The notes below the pieces were generated by a model, which saw only the letters and a list, made by a program, of their open reading frames with translations, was not told the origin of the DNA and ran no database searches. This document shows positions 39,931 through 44,635 of a stretch of DNA of 44,635 bases, piece after piece. Within the stretch, counting starts at the first letter, position 1. Each line of letters begins with the position of its first letter. Position numbers and translations under genes: made by a program. Source of the stretch: Deltaproteobacteria bacterium (GTDB lineage: Bacteria > Desulfobacterota > GWC2-55-46 > DRME01); the NCBI GenBank assembly GCA_011375175.1, contig DRME01000055.1:1-44635 (forward strand). The letters run 5' to 3'.

Positions 39931-40002
39931 GGAAAAAAGAGACGCCTTTTCCGCCACGGAGATGGGCACTTCGAGGGAGGGCGGATATTAAGGACAAAAG
40001 TG

Positions 40003-41499
40003 TCATATTATCTCGTACTGCTCGCGGTGGAAGAGGTCCACGCTCTTGACGACGACGCGCTTTCCGAAGCGCTCCTCGAGCTCGCCTATGACGGCCTCGT
40101 CGCCGAGGAGCCGCTCGGCCACGGCGGGATTGGCGTAGACCACCGCCTTGCGGCGCTTGGCGGGGAGTTCCTTGAGCAGGTCCCGGTATATCTCCATGAC
40201 CACCGTCTCCTTGCCCTTTATGATGCCGTTGCCGTCGCAGTAGGGGCAGGGCTCGCAGAGCGACTGTCCCAGGCTCTCGCGCACCCGTTTGCGCGTCATC
40301 TCCACTATGCCCAGCTCCGATATCTTGAGTATGTTGCTGCGCGCCTTGTCGGCCTTCAGAAGCTCCTTGAGCAGGTTGTAGACCCGCTCGCGGTCGGACT
40401 GCTTGGCCATGTCGATGAAGTCGATGACGATGATGCCGCCGATGTTGCGCAGCCTCAGCTGGGTGACGATCTCGCGCACCGCCTCGAGGTTGGTCTTGAC
40501 TATCGTCTCCTCCGAGTTGCGCCGGCCCACGTACTTGCCGGTGTTGACGTCGATGGCCGTCAGGGCCTCCATCTGATCGATGACGATGTGGCCGCCCGAG
40601 CGCAGCCACACGCGCTTGTTGAGGGCGTTCTCGAGCTCGATCTCGATGCCGAAGGCGTCGAATATGGAGTCCTTGCCCTCGTAGAGCTCGATGCGTCCCT
40701 TGAGGTTGGGCATGAACTCGGCTATGAAGCGGGCCGCCCGCTCGTACTCGGCCCGGTCGTCTATGAGGAAGCGGGAGACGTTGGCCGAGAAGCTGTCGCG
40801 CACGGTGCGCAGCGTCAGATCGAGCTCCTCGTAGAGGATCGACGGGTTCGGCCCGCGCTGCATCTTCCTCGTTATGCCCTTCCAGAGCTTGAGCAGGTAG
40901 TCCATGTCGGCCTTGACGTCGGCCTTGCGCATCCCCTCGCAGACGGTCCTTATGATGAAGCCCATCCCCTTGGGCCGCATGGAGGCCACGATCTCGCGCA
41001 GCCGCCTCCTCTCCTTGTCGTCCGCTATCCTGCGGGAGACGCCGAGCCTGTCGTAGGTGGGCATGAGCACCAGGTAGCGGCCCGGAAGCGAGACGTAGGA
41101 CGTGACGCGCGCGCCCTTGGTCCCCATGGGCTCCTTGGCCACCTGCACCATCACCTCCTGGCCCTCCTTGAGCACGTCCTGTATCCTCGTCGGCGCGCCC
41201 TGGGAGCCGCCCCTTGCGCGCTCGCCCTCGCCCTCGACCTCCTCTATGTCGTCGAAGAAACTCTTGATGTCCGAGACATGGAGAAAGGCCGTCCTCTCAA
41301 GCCCTATCTCCACGAACGCCGCCTGCATGCCGGGCAGCACGCGCACCACCTTCCCCTTGTAGATGTTGCCCGTGATGCCGCGGTCCTTCTTCCTCTCCAC
41401 GTAGAACTCGACGAGCCTCTTGTCCTCGAGCACGGCAAGCCGTGTCTCGAAGGGACAGGAGTTGACGAGCATCTCTATCTTCGGTTTCTTCATAGTCAT
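40003..41499 (-). CDS. rng: Ribonuclease G (RNase E/G family)
   Basis: 498 residues, the usual RNase G length. S1 domain (GNIYKGKVVRVLPGMQAAFVEIGLERTAFLHV), 5'-sensor/RNase H-like region, catalytic Asp residues in TAIDVNTGKYVG and IIVIDFIDM, and the zinc-link-type CEPCPYCDGNG (about 411) are visible. Cleaves single-stranded RNA, notably the 16S rRNA 5' end. Start ATG 41499 or 41493. It follows the radical SAM-DUF2344 gene by 179 bp, a pairing common in several bacterial phyla. Confidence 0.95.
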   Translation of the reverse strand: MTMKKPKIEMLVNSCPFETRLAVLEDKRLVEFYVERKKDRGITGNIYKGKVVRVLPGMQAAFVEIGLERTAFLHVSDIKSFFDDIEEVEGEGERARGGSQGAPTRIQDVLKEGQEVMVQVAKEPMGTKGARVTSYVSLPGRYLVLMPTYDRLGVSRRIADDKERRRLREIVASMRPKGMGFIIRTVCEGMRKADVKADMDYLLKLWKGITRKMQRGPNPSILYEELDLTLRTVRDSFSANVSRFLIDDRAEYERAARFIAEFMPNLKGRIELYEGKDSIFDAFGIEIELENALNKRVWLRSGGHIVIDQMEALTAIDVNTGKYVGRRNSEETIVKTNLEAVREIVTQLRLRNIGGIIVIDFIDMAKQSDRERVYNLLKELLKADKARSNILKISELGIVEMTRKRVRESLGQSLCEPCPYCDGNGIIKGKETVVMEIYRDLLKELPAKRRKAVVYANPAVAERLLGDEAVIGELEERFGKRVVVKSVDLFHREQYEII

Positions 41500-41678
41500 G
41501 TCTCGGCTTCGCCGCTGGCGGCAAAAAGGAAATCAAAAAACATAACGAGGGCGCACCGCTGCCTTGTCGACAGGGAGGCGGAGACATGGATACGGGATGC
41601 GAACAGGGACCGGCGGCGGCGCGCGGTCTCCCGCGCGCCGCCGGACGGAGGTCGCCGGTCGGAAGGATTCGGTCGGGT

Positions 41679-44225
41679 CTAAAGCAGGGTCCCGGTCTTG
41701 ACGACCGGCATCGCCGAGGCCCTTTCCACGGAGAGATGGAGGACGGCGGCGAGCACCTCGTGGGGCCGGACGCTCGCCCCGTCGCCGCACCTTATGGTCA
41801 TCACGAGTTGCTCGTCCTCCACCGCTTCGAGCCGCATGACAAGGGGCCTGACATCGACCTCGCGGGTCTTGCTCCCCCTCTCAAGCAGCATCGACTTGCT
41901 CTTCATCTCCATGAAGTCCTTGACAAATCCGGCAAGTTCTTCCGACTCTATATCCAAGCCCTGCAGGCCTTCCTTCAAATGAACGCGGTACTCAAAGGCT
42001 TTGATCATAGCAGAGAGAGCCGGAGTTTGCAAGGGGATAACCCTGGCCATGGTGAACTCTATGCCCTCGGGCATCTCGGCGTTGAGCCTTGCGCAGAGCG
42101 AAGAGACGGCGACCGAGGCGTCGAGCTCCATGTCCACGTACTCGCAGAGGCTCTCCATGCCCACGGGCAGGGGGTTGGAGAAGGAGACCTTGGGGAGCGG
42201 ATGGAAGCCCTTTGAGTAGCGAACCGGCAGGGCGGCCCTCCTGACGGCGCGGAGCACGGCGGCGACGAGCTCGAGATGGCTCAGAAAGCGCATGGGCCCC
42301 GTCTTCTTGAACCGCAGCCTTGCGCGCAGGGGCTCGCCCCCCTCCCTCGCGGGCCGCTGCCGCCGCCGCGGAGCGCCGCCGCGTTCTCCTGGCGCGGCGA
42401 GCACGTTTTTTACGGTCCTGAAGTCGCAGACGCCGCACATGGTGCAGCGCTCGGAGCGGCAGTCGGGCGTCTGCTCGACGGCGAGGGCCCTGTCGTACTC
42501 GTCGAGGAGGAAGTCCTTGTCTATGCCCGTGTCTATGTGGTCCCAGGGCAGTATCTCGTCCCTTGCGCGGCGGCGGGTGGTATAGAAGCTCCTGTCAACC
42601 CCCTCCTCGGCGAAGGCCTCTTCCCAGAGCTCCCAGCGCAGCTCGTCGCTCCAGCCGTCGAAGCGGCAGCCTTTCCTGAAGGCGCGCAGCACCACGGGAG
42701 CGAGCCTGCGGTCGCCCCGCGAAAAGACCCCCTCGAGCTCGCTCATGCGCGCATCGTGCCACCTGAAGTTGAGCCTGCGGCGGCGCACAAGGGCCCGAAG
42801 CCTCGCCTGCCTGTCGAGGCTCTCCGCCCTCGATACCTGGGGCTCCCACTGGAATGGGGTGAAGGGCTTGGGTATGAAGGTTGAGACGCTCACGTTTACC
42901 TGCGGGGCGCGCCCGCCCGTAACACGGCGGCCCGCCTCGCGCACCGCGCCGGCGAGAGCGGCTATGGCCTCGACGTCCTCGTCGCTCTCCGTGGGCAGCC
43001 CTATCATGAAGTAGAGTTTCACGGCCCGCCAGCCGAGCCTGAATATCTCCTGCGCCGACCGTATGAGATCGGCCTCGTCTATCCCCTTGTTTATGACCCT
43101 CCTGAGCCTGTCGGTGCCGGCCTCTGGGGCGAGCGTAAAGCCCGTCTTCCTCACCTTCTTGATCTCCGAGGCGAGCGCCGTCCCCAGCGTGCCCACCCGC
43201 AGCGAGGGCAGCGACAGCGCCACGCGCTCGCGCTCGAAGCCGCGCATGAGCGAGCACATCACCTCCTCCACGGCCGAGTAGTCGCCCGTGCTCAGCGACA
43301 GGAGCGAGACCTCGTCGTAGCCCGTGTTGTGGAGCGCCTCCCTTGCGATGCGCTCCACGAGCGCCGGGTCTCGCTCGCGCAGCGGCCTGTAGGTGTAGCC
43401 GGCCTGGCAGAAGCGGCACCCCCTTGTACATCCCCTGGCCACCTCGACGGCGAGCCTGTCGTGGACCGCCTGGGCGTAGGGGACGACGGGACGCACCGGG
43501 AGGGGCAGCGAGTTGAGGTCGGCCACCATGCGCCTTCTGACGCCGCAGCCCTCGCGCAGCGGCCTTATTTCGGCCACCGTGCCGTCGTCGTTGTATGAGA
43601 CGTCGAAGAAGGAAGGGACGTAGACGCCCTCGATCTCCGCGAGCCTCTCGATGAGCCCGGCCCTGTCGGCCCCGCCCCTCTTTGCCTCCATGAGCGCGCG
43701 GGCCATCTCGACCACCGCCTCCTCGCCGTCGCCCACGAGGAAGGCGTCGAAAAAGGGGGCCATGGGCTCGGGATTGGCCGTGCAGGGGCCTCCGCCTATG
43801 ACGAGCGGGTCACCTTCGCCCCTCTCGGCCGCAAGGAGCGCCACGCCGCCGAGCTCGAGCATGGCGAGCACGTTGGTGTATGAGAGCTCGTACTGGAGCG
43901 AGAAGCCGAGCACGTCGAGCTCCGAGAGCGGCACCGACGTCTCGAGCGTCGCAAGCGGCAGCCCCCTGCTCCTCAACTGCGCCTCCATGTCGGCCCAGGG
44001 AGTGAAGACCCGCTCGCAGGCCACCCCCTCCATGCCGTTCAGTATCTGGTAGAGGACCTGTATGCCCAGGTGGCTCATGGCCACCTCGTAGGCGTCGGGG
44101 AAGGCGAGCCCCACGCGCAGCTCCACCTCCGAGGGGTCCTTGCGCACGGCGTTGAGCTCCCGGTCTATGTACCTGCTCGGCCGCCTGACCCGGCGCAGTA
44201 TGTCGTTCCACTCCCTCTCGTCCAT
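41679..44225 (-). CDS. Radical SAM protein with fused DUF2344 domain (TIGR03960 plus TIGR03936 type)
   Basis: 848 residues. An N-terminal B12-binding-like domain (about 25-190; RVGLAFPDAYEVAMSHLGIQ, LVIGGGPCTANPEPMAPFFD), a radical SAM domain with VARGCTRGCRFCQAG (about 262-273), LAPEAGTDRLRRVINKG and a C-terminal cluster motif RCTMCGVCDF, then a Pro/Arg linker and a DUF2344 domain (RFKKTGPMRFLSHLEL, YSKGFHPLPKVSFSNPLPVGM). In many genomes the two parts are separate genes or fused as here and lie next to RNase G, suggesting an RNA- or ribosome-modification role; the reaction is unknown to me. The -10 of its promoter lies 9 nt before the ATG. Confidence 0.92.
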   Translation of the reverse strand: MDEREWNDILRRVRRPSRYIDRELNAVRKDPSEVELRVGLAFPDAYEVAMSHLGIQVLYQILNGMEGVACERVFTPWADMEAQLRSRGLPLATLETSVPLSELDVLGFSLQYELSYTNVLAMLELGGVALLAAERGEGDPLVIGGGPCTANPEPMAPFFDAFLVGDGEEAVVEMARALMEAKRGGADRAGLIERLAEIEGVYVPSFFDVSYNDDGTVAEIRPLREGCGVRRRMVADLNSLPLPVRPVVPYAQAVHDRLAVEVARGCTRGCRFCQAGYTYRPLRERDPALVERIAREALHNTGYDEVSLLSLSTGDYSAVEEVMCSLMRGFERERVALSLPSLRVGTLGTALASEIKKVRKTGFTLAPEAGTDRLRRVINKGIDEADLIRSAQEIFRLGWRAVKLYFMIGLPTESDEDVEAIAALAGAVREAGRRVTGGRAPQVNVSVSTFIPKPFTPFQWEPQVSRAESLDRQARLRALVRRRRLNFRWHDARMSELEGVFSRGDRRLAPVVLRAFRKGCRFDGWSDELRWELWEEAFAEEGVDRSFYTTRRRARDEILPWDHIDTGIDKDFLLDEYDRALAVEQTPDCRSERCTMCGVCDFRTVKNVLAAPGERGGAPRRRQRPAREGGEPLRARLRFKKTGPMRFLSHLELVAAVLRAVRRAALPVRYSKGFHPLPKVSFSNPLPVGMESLCEYVDMELDASVAVSSLCARLNAEMPEGIEFTMARVIPLQTPALSAMIKAFEYRVHLKEGLQGLDIESEELAGFVKDFMEMKSKSMLLERGSKTREVDVRPLVMRLEAVEDEQLVMTIRCGDGASVRPHEVLAAVLHLSVERASAMPVVKTGTLL

Positions 44226-44234
44226 AAGCAGGAT

Positions 44235-44264
44235 AGTATAACACCCGAAGCCTCACCCTTACAA
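44235..44264 (-). promoter_or_regulatory. Promoter of the radical SAM-DUF2344 gene
   Basis: Minus strand: -35 TTGTAA (44259-44264), 18-bp spacer, -10 TATACT (44235-44240). Only 9 nt lie between the -10 and ATG 44225, so the message would be leaderless or nearly so. Confidence 0.55.
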
Positions 44265-44345
44265 GCCGGTTTTTGCCGCCTGCGGAGCAAATTAGCGGGG
44301 TATCGAGCCGATCCCCCTGTCCCATCGTATGTTATTCGGATCTTC

Positions 44346-44419
44346 GGCTGTACCGGGGGGTTCGGCCCGCGCCAGGCGGGATTTTTACGCCTTTGCGGCC
44401 CGAACCCCCCGGCACAGCC
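44346..44419. repeat. Second palindrome module with copy-specific arms
   Basis: 20-bp arms GGCTGTACCGGGGGGTTCGG (44346-44365) and near-complement (44400-44419; one mismatch) around the shared centre CCCGCGCCAGGCGGGATTTT and TACGCCTTTGCGG. Preceded by CGTATGTTATTCGGAT, as the intact element has CGTATGCTATTCGGAT at 22895. The arms differ from those at 22915 and 21569. The gene-free stretch 44265-44635 consists of this, direct repeats and another element copy. Confidence 0.75.
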
Positions 44420-44430
44420 CCCCCGAGTGA

Positions 44431-44468
44431 AAATTCTGGGGAAATTCTGGGGACAGGAAATTCTGGGG
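44431..44468. repeat. Three AAATTCTGGGG direct repeats
   Basis: Units at 44431-44441, 44442-44452 and 44458-44468, the third continuing ACACAATACTTAAGG. Similar TTCTGGGGACA phrases occur next to REP-type/IS200-like Y1 transposase genes in many genomes (from general knowledge, not searched here). Sits between the second palindrome module and an element end. Confidence 0.55.
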
Positions 44469-44481
44469 ACACAATACTTAA

Positions 44482-44635
44482 GGAAACTCTGATTAATTAC
44501 CCTGAGGGAACCTTTTTGTAAAAAGGTTCCCTCAGACTCCCTCCAAAAACTTTTAACGCCCTGCGGATCACCCCGATTTTGCAAGCAAAATCGGGGTGAT
44601 CCGCAGGGAATTAAAAGTCTTTGAAGGGGGTCCGG
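44482..44635. mobile_element. Copy of the nested-palindrome element, cut by the window edge
   Basis: Starts with the terminal sequence GGAAACTCTGATTAATTACC, then the hairpin 44502-44535 (arms CTGAGGGAACCTTTTT), the flank ACTCCCTCCAAAAACTTTTA and a perfect 24-bp-arm core palindrome (44559-44582 and 44585-44608), then AATTAAAAGTCTTTGAAGGG. Same orientation as the copy at 19204. Continues beyond the window. Confidence 0.8.

Overview
The window is 44.6 kb of GC-rich bacterial chromosome. Codon usage is uniform except for one AT-rich island near 19.5-20.6 kb. No rRNA, tRNA, CRISPR array or intact transposase gene was seen. The mix of genes (many c-type cytochromes, a cytochrome b6-type quinol complex, molybdenum and copper respiratory enzymes, a radical SAM/DUF2344 protein beside RNase G, an FCD-type GntR regulator) suggests an anaerobic or facultative, respiring Gram-negative bacterium of the Deltaproteobacteria/Nitrospirota kind. 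That placement is inferred from gene content; no phylogenetic marker was analysed.

Layout. (1) 1-1910: the start of a NapA-like molybdopterin oxidoreductase and a diheme cytochrome c, behind an 870-bp stretch without genes. (2) 2784-7099: an ABC exporter (ATPase, double-FtsX permease, HlyD adaptor). (3) 7312-10694: rmlA, rmlB and a wecE-type transaminase, which together make dTDP-4-amino-4,6-dideoxygalactose. (4) 11070-16177: rho, coaE, pgeF, rluD, a small unknown protein and a GntR/FCD regulator, all on the minus strand. (5) 16280-19153: rlmN and a membrane-anchored NodB-type deacetylase. (6) 19204-21640: repeat debris, an AT-rich foreign gene, DUF433 and a Mut7-C protein. (7) 21730-29308: queA and an ABC-2 operon (GldA/F/G-like, DUF4340, a binding lipoprotein, DUF2065). 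(8) 29405-39786: a respiratory cluster of about ten genes. (9) 40003-44225: RNase G and a radical SAM-DUF2344 protein.

The most interesting region is the cluster at 29.4-39.8 kb. It opens, behind a strong sigma70-type promoter, with a Sec-exported relative of nitrous-oxide reductase (NosZ). This protein keeps six of seven CuZ histidine positions and most CuA ligands, but has Glu at one CuZ position and Met at the CuA histidine position. Downstream are a lipoprotein, a cytochrome b6 with the heme-ci cysteine, a NosD-like beta-helix fused to cytochrome c, a cytochrome b subunit IV fused to cytochrome c, two Vgb-like beta-propellers and four more c-type cytochromes. No Rieske protein, NosR or NosL is present. 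My reading is a membrane quinol-oxidising complex passing electrons through cytochromes c to a divergent periplasmic copper reductase.

A second theme is a family of nested palindromic repeats in many of the intergenic gaps. One copy (22818-23170) looks complete, with imperfect terminal inverted repeats of about 24 bp, like a MITE. Other copies sit in the rho leader, after the deacetylase gene, before rmlA (where the repeat overlaps the ribosome-binding site) and at the right edge. The central hairpins differ between copies by matched changes on both arms, so pairing is preserved.
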